This document shows, piece by piece, positions 1-12,352 of a stretch of 64,000 bases of DNA. A program made the translations under genes and the position numbers. Where the stretch lies: positions 806,001 through 870,000 of the forward strand of contig VTFK01000066.1 of the NCBI GenBank assembly GCA_009617715.1, read 5' to 3'. The notes beneath the pieces are model-generated. The model saw only the letters and a list, made by a program, of their open reading frames with translations. It had not been told where the DNA came from and did not search any database. The stretch comes from Plectrocnemia conspersa (taxonomy: Eukaryota > Arthropoda > Insecta > Trichoptera > Polycentropodidae). The first letter of the stretch is position 1; every line of letters starts with the position of its first letter.

Positions 1-1140
1 TATGAAGGGCATAATTCATTATGAGCTATTGAGTTATATTGAGGCGGGGCCCTGTCAATTTACCGTAAGACTCATTTTTTATTAAAAAAATAATTAATTT
101 TTTTTTTAATGCAAATTAAAGTCTTTTTTGCGAACGTTTACTTTTGCATCCCGACATTTTTCAGATATAATATCATTTTGCAAAGTTATGACACTTTTAA
201 TTTTTACATTGGCCGCCATTTTGTAAAAAAAAAATATTTTTTTTTTTCTTATAAAACGTACAGGGGTTCTCGGTAGTTCTATACGATACTAAAAATTAAA
301 TTTTAAATCTTTAAAACCAAGCAGTTAAGAGCGTTAACTCTTCTGAAAGTCTCAAAATGGCTCGTATGGGGGTCCAATCGAACTGATACACCGCTTGTCT
401 TGAAGCAAAAAACTATTTTTTTTTATATTTTATTTTAATGTAGTTTAGACTTTTAAACGTTTCATGTTTTTATACTTGTCGCCATTTTGCAAAAAATTGA
501 CACATTGGTTTTGCTAACAAAAATATACAGGATGCTCAAGAATTCTACACTTTCACAAAAATTCAACTTTAAATATGTATAAATAAGCTCACACTGACCT
601 TAACTATTATGCAAGTCTTACAAGCGTATGTATGGTGGGTCGATCGACTCATAACACTAAACGTGTTTTAGAAAAAAAAACTTTTTTTTTTAATTTTAAA
701 TTTTTTTAAACAGTATCATAAGTATATTCTAAAGCTTTATTTTGTATTAAAAATTCAAGTCTAAGTCCTTAAAAGGAACCAAATAAATAAATTAGATAGA
801 CAGTTACGACAGGCACAAAGTGTGCTTAGATATTTTTTTTAAAAGCGAATCAGACCATAAAAATTATCTTCTTTTATAAATTAATAAAAGGTAATTTTAG
901 ACATGTATTCAAGAAGACCATAAAAAATCAATGAATTTTTTGGGAACTACTCTTTTACCTACCGTAGTATGGCTTTAAAACATGTTAAAATCAAAACCAA
1001 GCAACCGCTTTTTCAGTCATTAAAAAAAGCGTTTTTTCAAAAATAAAAATCAAGAATTCAAATTATAAATTCATTTTTTGGTCAATAAATTTCTCTTTTT
1101 ATTGTAGTGTAAAATAATTTGTGTCGTACTATTTTTCTTT
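1..1140. repeat. AT-rich stretch with a diverged direct repeat
   Basis: No gene is visible. Two segments, about 205-395 and 478-655, share an ordered set of blocks: GCCATTTTG followed by an A run, then ACAGG with a nearby TTCTA, then GTCT..., CGTATG and GGGTC.ATCGA. This looks like an old tandem or transposon-internal duplication. The identity is low and was judged by eye only. Confidence 0.35.
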
Positions 1141-1245
1141 TCGTTTGTTAGAAATGGTCGTTAAAATGAACTCTAAATTATAACATATTGTTCAGGTGGT
1201 TAAAACCCTTACAAATTTTATGACACAACTAGTATTAAATATAGT
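1140..1245 (+). repeat. Copy 1 of a short dispersed repeat
   Basis: This segment aligns by eye with 15945-16040 in the same orientation. Shared blocks are GTTAAAATGAACTC against GTAAAAATGAGCTC, then ATTATAACA.ATTG, then GGTT.AAACC.T. The family is unknown. It is probably the remnant of an old transposon. Confidence 0.35.
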
Positions 1246-2380
1246 TTTTCTGGAAATTAAATATAATATGTGTTATAGTAGTAAATAATAAATATATTAG
1301 TCAATGGTGTCACTGTGACAAAAAGCGCCAAATTTGTGTATAATGTAATCAATATCACAACTGGAACCAATTCGGGGTAATTTATTATGGGACCGCTTAT
1401 TATGTAATATGTGCAGTGTGTACATGTAAAATATAAAACAATCTGTCCGAGTACATGTTTACACAAAGCACTAGCGGTTTGTACACAGCTAGCACATTTT
1501 GTATTCAGACCGAAGGATTTGCTGAAACATGCATCCCGGCGCTCTCAAATAAACGGATATGCGCGTATCATATCCTTATATTCCCGGATTAATTTCCAAA
1601 AGCTCCTCTGCGCTTATGGGATGCTGTCCGTCTGTTGGAAATACTCCCTACGTTTGTGTGTATGTGCTTAATGCGACGCTAGTAGCTATAAACTTAGAGG
1701 GCAGTTTTGATTTTTGTTACGATAGATTAAATTTATGTCCAATTTAAAATATTGGATCCTTGGGTCATAACACTATTTTTACAGCTGCATTAAAAGCTTT
1801 CCGCTCCGGACGTTGCTGGAGCTCGTTCCCAGTTTTATTTGTCCGGATATAACGGCCGAACTTTCTTAAGCTCTAAGTGCCAGTATAAAATAACTGTCAT
1901 TTTTTATGTATGTAGGTAAACGTTTTCGCTGAGTCTCGATCGCAATTTGGGAGTCGACGAAAATATTTTTGGGTACCTTTTTTTTGCTTCGAATAGAATA
2001 CTGTATAAATAGTTTTAATATTTTATTAGTATTTATTAAAACGCAGGCATCAGCAACAATTGATTAATTGCAGTGATTTATTTATAAAACTATATTTATT
2101 GTGTGACATATATACATTTAAGTGCAGATTGCTGCTCAAACCACAGTATACTTGTCGTGAACATAAGGTTGAAATAAAAATATACACGCAAATCAAAAAA
2201 TAATTCACCTTAAATTAACCACACAAGAAAAAAATAAAATAATAATACGTCTCAGTTTGACATATCTTCTTTAAAAGAAAAATCTGCAAGGATCATTCCA
2301 ATAAAAACAAGCAATTGAACAATATCACTAACATTGATCAATATAACATAAGTAGTGCTTGCAATTTACTGTCAAATTTC
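1246..2380. other. AT-rich intergenic DNA, nothing recognised
   Basis: Short open frames between 1257 and 1747 lie on both strands and resemble no family I recognise. I see no splice context or repeat structure. Confidence 0.5.
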
Positions 2381-2434
2381 ATTTACCGGTAAAATTTTTT
2401 TTTTATTACTGATTTACCGGTAATTTACCAGTAA
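2381..2434. promoter_or_regulatory. Cluster of ACCGGT palindromes
   Basis: Two copies of the palindrome TTTACCGGTAA (2382-2393 and 2413-2423) and one variant TTACCAGTAA (2425-2434) lie within 55 bp. ACCGGT cores resemble Grainyhead-type sites, but an AT-rich repeat origin is equally possible. No gene is nearby. Confidence 0.25.
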
Positions 2435-2681
2435 ATAAAAAAAAATGTTTTATTGCATTTATTTTAAAAAATACGATAATTGTCGTTAATATTTATTTAA
2501 AATTTACTTTAACTTGATTTTTGATTTTCAATCGCATTAAATAATATTTTTTTTAATTAAACGTATTTAAAAAATAGTTGTTTAAAATAATTATTTAAAA
2601 TTTTTTTGATTTTTGACTATTAATTAATAATAGTTTTTTAATTAAATTAGTAACGTTAGTTATAGACATTTTTTAGCCTTT

Positions 2682-3263
2682 ATGATATCTCTAGAAAATC
2701 GGTTGATCAGCAAGTTTTGTTCGCTGAAACGCCGTGGCAGACCATCAAGCTTTTTGGCTAATAATGCCCGAGTACTAGAGAATATACCCCTAGAATCTGT
2801 AGGTAAACATATGCCTCTAAAAAGTGAAACTTACAGAAGGTGTAGACTTTGTAGAGTAAAAAATAAGGCGAAACAAACGAAATGCATGTGTAGAGGTTGC
2901 ATTTTATTTCACCATTTTTTGATCTTTTTCACAAGAAATGATTTTATTTTTATTTTTACCTTAATAATATTGTTCTTTTACTTAAAATAAATTAAGTAAA
3001 TAAATTAATCTTTTCTTAAAAAAAAAAAGTTTTTTTTTTATGCCATAAAAAAGTACTCTTATCAAAAGTATCAGTGGGAAGTAAACTAAACCAGTAATTT
3101 TTTTATAATCTTTTTCAATCGTTTTTTTTTTTTTAATAATTGTTTTTTTTTCTATAAATTTTAAAATAATTTTTTTTCTATATTTCTTAATAAATAAAAA
3201 CGATTGAAAATTCAAAAAAATTAAAAAAAATTAAAAAAAAAAATTTGAGCACGAAAGGGTTAA
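2682..3263 (+). pseudogene. piggyBac-like transposase C-terminus with right terminal repeat
   Basis: An open frame at 2682-2990 encodes a stretch like the C-terminal tail of piggyBac-family (DDE_Tnp_1_7) transposases: RGRPSS, then GKHMPL, then a cysteine cluster C-x2-C-x12-C-x2-C beginning RRCRLC and ending CRGC. In the family this tail binds zinc and follows the catalytic domain. The rest of the transposase is absent upstream, so the copy is 5'-deleted. About 270 bp downstream, GCACGAAAGGG is followed directly by TTAA (3260-3263), the arrangement expected for a piggyBac right end with its TTAA target site. After the cysteine cluster the frame drifts into low-complexity Phe/Ile codons, a sign of decay. 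Membership is inferred from the zinc tail and the TTAA end only. Confidence 0.6.
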
Positions 3264-6200
3264 GAGATGTAAAAATGTAACGTAAATTTTAGTATATGAG
3301 TTACTCGAATTAAAACATAAAATATATATTACCTAAGGATATTTTTGGTAAACAAACTATTTGAATTTATTGTAAGAATACTTTCATATCATATTTTTTT
3401 GTGAACAAAAATTCGAAAGCTTATTAAGCTAGTAAATAAACCTAAACATCATAATTATTGTAGTAATAAATTTTACAGATGATTTAAAGAACATCAAGTA
3501 AATTTAAGTAGATATAAAGAGGTGTTTTTTTATTCCATATGAAAAAATTATATTTTTACTGTTTATAATAACATAAGATCTTTAAATCCAAAATAAAAAA
3601 AATTAAAGCACGAAATCTGTCAAAAACAATTGTGTTTATCATACACTAAAATATTTTTTTTATTGAATACAATGCTTTTTAACCCTTTAAACGCCAGCTA
3701 CTTTTTAGTAAGTCACTTGTTATTCCTCTTTATGCGTCAGTATCTCTTTCTAAAATTAAATATAAAATACTTCATTTACCGATAAATTAAATTAATACGC
3801 TTATCTTTGATAATTAAAAAAAATTGTAAATAATTCGTAAACTTGTTTAAAAAAATAATTTGTAAAAAAAAGTAATCAACAAGTGCCTCATTAATGAGTC
3901 GCTTGTTTTTTTGCTGGATTTTATTTCTTGCAACTACTTTTTCATTATTTTAAAAATTATAAGAAACTTGGATTGAAATATAATATTTGACATGTTTAAA
4001 TGGCGCTTTAAATTCCCTTTCTTAAGTATTGCGACGTAAACGCCACATTTCTCTAAAACAATGACGAAAAATAAGCTAATTCACATTCCGGATATTATAT
4101 GGTTGGGAAAGAACGCTTGTTAGGCCATACATTTCAACCTGCACATAATATTATTGTTATTCTACCCCTTGCCTACCGATCGCTGAGTGACTGGACCGTT
4201 TATCTTTTAAGGCATGAACACATTTTGAGTGCTTAAAAAGCAATAAAATGTTGGTCAGTCAGGTGACCAAATAATAACGCAAATAAAGTATTCAATGATC
4301 GAAGCACTCCGAGCAGCGGAATCAAAAAAAACTGCAGGAAAATTCTGAGCGAGATTGAAACTCAGTCACGATCCTTATCATTGAGGTAGCGATTTAAAGA
4401 ATTAATATTAAACTATTGAGGAAGCATAATATATTTTAATTAAAAAAAAATCAACTAACTATTACAAAGTATCTTTAAAATTCTTACTTCTATTTTGGTA
4501 TATTCTTTGTATACATATGTGAATAAACAATGTAAGGTAAGTCATATTGTAATTAAAAATCAAATTTACACGAACGTAAATGCGCCCTTACACCGATTGT
4601 TCTTCGGTTAAAAAACACCATCGAGTCTATATATCATCAAGTGTTTTCAGCGCTAATTAAACGGCAAATAAGGGTTCTGGAATTTACGATGACACTAATT
4701 AGCGATGTTTACAATGCCTTTAGAGCGGTTTCTCCAACTGAGCCTAATTAATGCGTTTTGTTTGATGTATCATACGTCTAATTGGATTATGATGTGTGCT
4801 TAAGCAGCTTGAACCAAATCCCATAACAATTACGTATTCAAAATCAAACATAAGGACTAAAAATGCTTTCACCGATTTACATATTAAGACATCGTAAAAA
4901 ATACTTAATGTACTATTTGTGGATTTTAAACATACTCACTTTTCTTGAATTTGCATTGAATTAAAAATAGATGTAATATCTAGTTATTATTAAAATTAAT
5001 TAATTAACAAAACGTATATCTTTGTTATATATATTACATAGATGTAATATCAATATAAAAATATAATAATTAAATAAATTAAATTCGAACCAATGCAATG
5101 TTAACTTTTGATAAAGCTTTAAGTTAAAATACAGATCAATATTTTGTAGCAGCAAAAATAAAACTGCTTTTTTAAAAATGCAGAAAAACTATATTTATAA
5201 AAAAAATTTATCTTTAAACATAATAATCAGAGCCATTCAAAGAATTTTATTACTGGTTTATTCTATAGAAATATTTGAGTCGACATATAATACAGTGATT
5301 TCGATATTTTCGTGGCATAGTTGCTTACTAGAAATTGTATTTTATAGCAGAAATGTATTACGTTTAACATATTAAACCTTTGCTTCAAATATTTACATTA
5401 CATTCCACAAACTGAGCTGCAATTGTGACGGAGAGATAAAATTTAAAACGAGAAAATATATTAAATTAAATTAATATTTTTTTATTTAATATTAATTCGC
5501 AATGCGTGGATAATAAAAATAACTTACCAGTTAAGTAGTACTGCCTGACTTGTGAGGGTTGTTGTCTTTTCTTATCTTATTTTTCCGCCTCTGCCATGAT
5601 CTATAAACTGGCCTTTTGCTTGTAAAATATGACACTCGTTTGTGCCCTTTTCCCTTTTCTACCCGACTTTATCTATACTAAGCTACTACTTTGCGCATTT
5701 TATATAATATTCACTCGCTGGACTTGTTCATCCGTGATCGTATCAAAATTTAATAAACCCTTTTTACAATCAACTAAATAAATACTCACTATTATATTTC
5801 GATTTTAACTAAGATTTTTTCTAATGTTATTAGCCTATCAATAGATAACTTTGTGATACAATGATTCAACTTCAATTCGCTCAAAAGGGATGGATCATGG
5901 AGTCCTTGCTACCACAATAGAGCTCTTAACGCTAAAAAGGGAATCGAAAAAATAAAATGTTGCTATATGGATTCAAAATATTGTATAAATATGATAATTA
6001 TGTTTGCCTCCCTAACACTAGAATTACAATATTATAAATACGTATTAGTTACATAGCTGTGTGTAACTCTAATAAATACAAGATATATTACTTTACAAGT
6101 TAAAAATTCAACCCTTTCGTTAAATTATTCAATGGTTAACCGTAAGTTTCATGATTCGTGCCACTTTTTACACTCGCGTGTTTTTGCGAAATAAAAAAAT

Positions 6201-6698
6201 AATTATCCCAATGACACGCGCACGCAATGTCGCAATGTTTTATTTTCCCGTTGTTACACTTTACAATGCCGTAAAGGCGTAATGGAGTGGCGATTTGCGG
6301 AGAACCTCTTTATAATACCCACTCGTGATGTCGATAGTACCATTTTTATTTTGCTATTCACTGCAAATCGCTTAAAGCGATTTTCATTCAAGTATGTATC
6401 TCAAAACAACGCATATCGAATAACCCGAATATTATTAAAAAATATTATTGCAGTCGTAAATATTTTCATATCTGACGAAATATTTCGCCGCAGGGTTATT
6501 TATATATTATTTTGCGATAGTTGTAGCATGCTAACCTACTTTCAAATATCCTACTGTTGCAAACGAGCTTGAAATTGAAATCGCATTTTCTTTGGTTAAG
6601 GTTTAATTAAAATGCACTTCGCTACTGGATACAATGCTTAATGCAGTTTTTATATATATATTTATGCAACTTCAAAAAATAAATCTATTATTATCATT
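3264..6698. other. AT-rich intergenic DNA, no gene recognised
   Basis: Short open frames (5178-5375 and 6282-6572) have no recognisable domain. TTAA followed by CCCTTTAAACGCC at 3679 resembles a piggyBac-type end, but I found no partner. The segments around 5.5-5.95 kb and 6.1-6.3 kb are slightly less AT-rich. Confidence 0.5.
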
Positions 6699-6777
6699 AA
6701 TGTAAATCTGACTTTGTTATAACAAAGTCAGATTTACATTCATATATGATAGTCGTCATATCATATATGATAGTCGT
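6699..6777. repeat. Perfect 42-bp palindrome followed by a 17-bp direct repeat
   Basis: Positions 6699-6719 and 6720-6740 are exact reverse complements (21 bp arms, no spacer, centre GTTATAAC). Immediately after, TCATATATGATAGTCGT occurs at 6740-6756 and again at 6761-6777, a 21 bp period. Perfect spacerless palindromes are unusual by chance. Possible origins are a foldback transposon remnant or template switching. Confidence 0.9.
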
Positions 6778-7356
6778 TACTACAATGTAACAGTCGACAT
6801 TTATATTAATTTTACTCTTTCAGTTTATTAAATGCTTTGTGTTTTTGTTAGAAAATGATCTTCGGTAAATATGTTTAATGCCAAAACCGACTTAAATCAT
6901 CCGCTGTTTAAGGTAGCTAAAATTTTTTCATTTGCATTACTCTTTGGAATATTCACTGGTGCAACTGAATTATTAATTACAGAAATACAAATAATGTTGC
7001 TTATTTTAAAAGATTCCATGATCTATTCTTTTACTGAGACTATATAAAATATTCTGGACTAGAAACTGTAGGGTCTGAAAATTTCCATGTTCAACATCTT
7101 GTTAGAATTAAATTTTGCTTCCTACCGTTTTAGAAATTTAGGAACTATCGGTAGTTGCTAAATTTTGGGGCTCAAAGTTGAGAGCTCATCAAAAAAAGAA
7201 TTAGCTTTTTAAACTTGGTTTTATATAAAAAAAAAAACAATTCAAAAGATGATAAAATAAACATACATTTTTGCAGCAAAATTGTTTAAAAAGCATTAAT
7301 TACATTTAATACAAAATAAATTTAAAAATATTTTTTTTAGATTACATATATTACAT

Positions 7357-8322
7357 ATAGGAGGACCGAAAAGTAATAAAAAAAATTTAAGACATTTTTT
7401 TCAAATCTGTTAATTTCAAAACGCGGTCTAGTAATCACATAAGTTTTTATCTTTATATTAAAGTAAAAACCATAATGGTTTCTATGAAAAAAAAAAATTT
7501 ACCCCTAAGTAGAGGGATGTCGAGGCCAACAATTGATGTGATGCATTTGCGCCATTATATGCTGTTTTTGTTTGATCAATGAAAGAAGGCTAACGAAGCA
7601 ACACAAGTTATCAAAAATACTTATAGTGATGTTTAACTTAACGAGTATCATCATTATTTAAAAAAAATAAAAATGGAAATAAGGACCTCAAGGACATTTC
7701 TCGAAAAGGATGACCTCAAAAATTAGACGATGATTTCCTGAAATCAATGGTGGAGTCAGATCCTCGTCAGCCAACAATAAAGAAGGTATTTTTTTGTGTA
7801 TGATGGGATTTCTCTAGAGTGATACACTATGAGTTGCTTTAACCTGGAGAAACCGTTACAGCGATTGTGTATTGTAAGCAACTCGAACGACTGAAACATG
7901 ACATTTAAAAGAAACAATCTATTTTGATCAATAATAAGCCAAGAATTTTGCATCATGACAACGCGAGACCTCATGCTGCAAAATTGACTCAAGAAAAAAT
8001 AAGGGAAGTTGAGTTAGAAGTTTTACCCCATCCCCCACATGCACCAGATTTCGCACTGTATGATAACCATTTATTTAGGGCAAGAGAACATTCGTTACGA
8101 AAAAAAAATATTAAAATGTTGGCGAAATAAAAAAAAATTGAGAAAAGTTTTTTATTTAAAAACCAAAAGAGTTCTGCAAAAAATAAATTGAAAATTTGCC
8201 TACACGCTGTCAAAAGGTCATTAATTATGATGATTTTTTTTAAATTAGTATTTAATATGATCTTGTAAATAAATGTTTTCTGCAAACAAACAAAAATTTT
8301 GATTTCTTTTCGGTCCACCTAT
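7357..8322 (+). mobile_element. Degenerate mariner (DD34D) transposon
   Basis: The ends are inverted: AGGAGGACCGAAAAG at 7359-7373 matches the reverse complement of the right end, AGGTGGACCGAAAAG (8307-8321), at 14 of 15 positions. Between them, frames broken by stops and frameshifts read as successive blocks of a mariner transposase: RHYMLFLF, then LDDDFLKSMVESDPRQ, then VIHYELL.PGETV, then HHDNARPHAAK, then LPHPP.APDFA.YD.HLF. The second and third catalytic aspartates are still separated by exactly 34 residues (HDN to YDN). Family knowledge: mariner inserts at TA and moves by cut and paste. This copy cannot encode a full transposase; the longest intact frame is 68 residues (7924-8130). The length, about 0.97 kb, is shorter than the usual 1.3 kb, so it also carries internal deletions. 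The exact TA duplication is unclear. Confidence 0.88.
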
Positions 8323-9419
8323 TATAAAGGATTTCTATTGAATATATTGAAATATAAAATATTTTGGACTAGAAACTGTTAAAGGGTATGAAAATTATTA
8401 GTCTACATAGTACGTTAATAAAATATTGATGTCAAAAATTATTGTTCAAAACTAAGCTCATTTTTATGCAATGATGATTTTAGTGAACTTGAAAAAAAAA
8501 TCTCTAGATTTATTATAATAAAAGTAATAAATCCTAATGAAATTACATTTTTAGAGCTTTTACATGTTTAGATTTGATAATTATTTGATCCATTCTTTAT
8601 TGAAACTATTATCATCATAATAAATACGTATGTTTCTCTTTCGTTCACTGAAATTTTATTTAAAAAAATATTCTGTAAAGTCATTTGCTTTTTTAATGTT
8701 GTCTAACTATTTTTTAATTTTTAATAATAATATAGACTAAATAAATATATATGGTTTTGATATTAATAATCTTAAACTTTTACATATTTATTTAGAATTT
8801 TTTAAGTAATAGTAAAATACATTTATTTTAAAGCATTTTTTTTATTTATGGCCATTAAGTCATTATGGCTGATAATTCTTCAAAGTACCGTTTCATTAAA
8901 ATTCAAACAGTATAAAAAATATGCTCGTAAATAATGCATTTATTGCTTCATGAATTTGATCTAATTACACAATATAAAAAGGCTTTTGACGAACACTCCA
9001 TATACTTTGATTGACTCGATATGTATTTCAGATTATCTATTCCAAAAGTTTTACTATATTGTTTACAAACCATCAAGCTTCTTAACGAGTTTGCCAAATA
9101 TAATCATGTTTTCGGCGATAGCTATGAGGAGCTGAAAAAATTAATGTAGGATAAACCACTCAAAACTATGCCACAAAAACAAAAATATTGTTGTTTATCA
9201 ACCTTTCATATTTTTATTATCCTATAGCTTATCGCAACCCCTTTAAATATTTTCTACAACATTGATAACCACTGCACTACGATATAGTATAATTTTCACT
9301 ATTGCGCGAACACAGATTTCATTGCATTGCAATAATTTAACAGTGTGATTAAAATTGCTATGACTGGCTCTACGTGACGTTTTTTTATTTCTGTTTTTAT
9401 TGTGTTTGTTGTTATTTTT
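8323..9419. other. AT-rich intergenic DNA, nothing recognised
   Basis: No open frame of note, repeat or hairpin stands out. Confidence 0.5.
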
Positions 9420-10150
9420 TTAGCTTTTGCCGTTATGAAGCTTCGCGTGGCGTAAAAACGTAAAAACGAAACATTTTCCGCCGTTTCGCGTTTATCTCTT
9501 CAACTATTTGAAATAAAGCGACGGTGAAAATAGTTCGCCCGGTTCGAGCCGTGTCGAGCATGAATAAAATGGCCGATAGATATAGCGACAAAATGGCCGA
9601 CGTGGAAAATAAATTAAAATATGGCGTCGATCAAAGGTTATCGAACAATACAATTTGCAACTTTATAAAAATACTATAATCCAAAAAATATCCATTTTAA
9701 AATGATTTTAGGTTACTAGACTTTATAAAAAATAAATATAAAATTCACAATGAAATTAACATGCCTTTACATTTTCTTAAAGCGTTGCGCAATAACGAAA
9801 GTTTGTGCTCGCAATTCATAAAGAATGCATTGTTGCGGCCTTTCCAAATATAGCAGAGAGATCCCCTCGGTGATTTCCGAGATTTTTCTCTCGGCGGCCC
9901 ACGGGCGAAAAATTAACGAGGCCGTGTTAAAAATGTATCCCGGCAAGCCTTATGGGCGCAATTTGTGCGCGATATCATTTTAATGGAGTACTTAAGCGAC
10001 CAAGTCGCATTATGAGGCTGCCTCAGACCTCTCTATCACTTTTTCTCCATCTCAGGTATATACACAAGGTCTCGATCATCAAGAAGCTTTCGCAGCGATA
10101 ATTGTGGCAATAAGCGACGACGATCACTTTAAGCCGAGAGAGGTTTAAAG
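9420..10150. promoter_or_regulatory. Pair of G/C-richer islands (candidate regulatory DNA)
   Basis: Two blocks, about 9420-9640 and 9775-10150, are clearly richer in G, C and CpG than the surroundings and have no sustained coding frame. The first contains AAAATGGCCGA twice (9566-9576 and 9590-9600) and a third ATGGC core at 9621, the core of Pleiohomeotic/YY1-type sites. The regulatory role is inferred from composition and motif clustering only. Confidence 0.35.
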
Positions 10151-10593
10151 CTTTTTTTAATACACCAGTAAGGGAGCGTATTCTTTAAAAAGTGTATTAA
10201 ATTTCTCTTCACGGGTGTTATTAAACGTGGTCGATAAATTACAAGTATCTTTATGATAATTTTATATTTTAAAGCAATTTGTATTACTTTGCTTTTGATA
10301 AAAAAATATGGTTACTTTATGTTCAACTTTAGATTCCGGAAGTCGAGCTGGACCAGTGGATGTAAAGAGAGAAGCAGCAGTTTCTATGATCTTTGCTGGT
10401 CTGAAGTTAAGATCTGATGCCTTGAATGCCAGTAAAAAAGTCTCTGAAAAAGTCTCAAAGGATATATCAAACGAGCAAATCTGTATCAACTGAGTAAGTC
10501 AATCAGACATAAAGAATACCTACAAATAAGTATTAACTTCCAGACTGAAAATCTGAGCTGAAAAAAATAGCGCATTTTTTATAAATAAAAATG

Positions 10594-10665
10594 TCAGTGT
10601 CGCTGCCGGGATCGAACCTGTAACCTCAGAATTACTAGTCTGAGACGTTACGAACTACGCTAAAA
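10594..10665 (-). repeat. tRNA-derived sequence (SINE head or tRNA pseudogene)
   Basis: Read on the minus strand, TAGCGTAGTTCG resembles a pol III A box and GGTTCGATCCC is a near-perfect B box/T loop. Between them ACTAGTAA resembles a tRNA-Thr (AGT) anticodon loop. The 5' acceptor strand is missing and the anticodon stem-loop has an extra base, so this is not a functional tRNA. A tRNA-derived SINE head fits best. Confidence 0.5.
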
Positions 10666-11214
10666 AATATTTTCACACTTTTATATACAGAAATCTACCT
10701 AGTGTTTGCGGACTTTGCCGAACTGATTTTTATATTTCTGCAACATTTTACAAAATTATACAAATAATTTCACCGTGATCAAACAATAAAAAAGTACTAA
10801 TTGTACTTTGAAAATTCTAAACCTAAATAAAAATATCAAAGTAATAGATAACAACATAGTCTATCTCTACTTTAAATCGTCGCATTTGACTTAAGGTAAT
10901 GTGGTTCCAAATTAGAACACAGGAAAGTGTACCAAGCGGAGCTACGCAAAATATTAACCAAATCTAAGGTCAAGGAAGCAGCCGCACGTTCGCAAAAACA
11001 TTTCGTAACGAAAATCCAGCTGTGCAGTTTGTTTTGCATAGATTGCTGGTTATGTAAAAAGATTTGTTGCCTTACTTAAAAGTTATTTTCTCTACTGCAC
11101 AAAGGATGTACCCACATCGTATAAAGTTTAATAATGATTTTACAAGAGCAGCATTACAAGCGTGCAATATGTCTCCATGAGCGGGTGCACCTTCATATCT
11201 AAAAATTGTGTAAT
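10666..11214. other. Intergenic, nothing recognised
   Basis: A/T-rich DNA without a supported frame, repeat or hairpin. Confidence 0.4.
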
Positions 11215-11550
11215 TTCAGAAGGTGAGCACACCGTTTCAGCCCCTTTGTATCCGTCTCGGGGAGGAACGGCTAAGAGCGGAGCCAAGACGATTTATGTCC
11301 ACTTATATATCTCGTAAACACAAAGATCCACCGCGCCGGGATTATTAAGGGGAGGTGAAAAATTTAAATAAAATTCACTTAAAGGCGCTAAATATGCGCC
11401 ACCGCAATTTCAACGTTGAATTGCAATCTCGCCGCTGCTATTACGTGACAATAAAGCGCTTTCAAAGGACTCCTCTGAGGGTCTAAATGAATTATTGTAA
11501 TTGCCGAGGTGACGAACGGCGCACAACGAGAGTCGTAAATTTGGTTGTTT
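11215..11550. promoter_or_regulatory. G/C-richer island (candidate regulatory DNA)
   Basis: A CpG-containing block in AT-rich surroundings with no coherent frame. It includes homeodomain-like TAAT/ATTA cores near 11487-11500 next to GC-rich segments. This is a composition-based inference. Confidence 0.3.
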
Positions 11551-12321
11551 ATTGTTTTTTTTACAGATTTTTTAGTACCACCTCCCGTGACTTTGTGGGA
11601 GTTTTATGATATTTTTTTAAGAACGCTGCCTGGACTTAAGTGGAACAGAATCTGTAAATATAAAGCAAGATACGATGTAAAAATAAGGGATGATGGAAAT
11701 ATAAAATAAGTTTAATTTAATAGAAATCTATTGAAATCAATAGAGATATACTCTCTGTTGAAATGCGAGGTCTTGTCTTGATCGTCGCTGTCAAGTTTTC
11801 AACTACCATGTAGCTTGTTAAACTGACATTGAGCTAAGCATTTAATTCTCAAATCAAAATAATGCAGGTAATATATAATAGATAACGTAACTCACATTGC
11901 GACTTTCACTAATATAGATTATATAATACACACCTTTTAATGTGTGGAGATTAGGGTTTATCCGATTTTTAGCTATATGAATATTTGTAAAATATTTGCT
12001 TATACTTTTTGTTTATCGCAAATTAAATTTAAAGAAACTTAGAATGAAACAATTTGTATACTTGAGAAAAACTGTTTTTTTCTCTCTTAATATATCCGAG
12101 TGACTAGTGCCGCTCCAAAATCTGTGGTTTTTCATGCGCCTTTATTTTGTTTTTAAATGCAAGATAATATGACGCTAATTCTCAACAAAAATAAATATTT
12201 TCACGCCTAGGAATAACATCTGTGAATAAAATATTTTTACTCTGTATCTACTATGACCGAAATTCTAAGAATTCGTTAGTTAAATGAAACAAAATGATAA
12301 AAAGGCCCACTTATATGCTTC

Positions 12322-12352
12322 TAAAAATAGTAACTTACTGTTACTATTTTTA
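12322..12352. repeat. Hairpin with 13-bp perfect arms
   Basis: TAAAAATAGTAAC (12322-12334) and its exact reverse complement (12340-12352) flank a 5-base loop. It is AT-rich and has no neighbouring gene. Confidence 0.8.

Noticed and set aside
3679..3700. TTAA-CCCTTTAAACGCC resembling a piggyBac left end
   Set aside because: No inverted partner with TTAA was found downstream, and the match is short.
7756..8318. Two minus-strand open frames (78 and 109 codons)
   Set aside because: Antisense shadows of the degenerate mariner transposase.
10262..10493. Opposed open frames of 75 and 61 codons, with GTAAGT at 10494
   Set aside because: The plus-strand frame hits a stop just before the possible donor, so it could not splice onward in that frame; both strands are open and no family is recognised.
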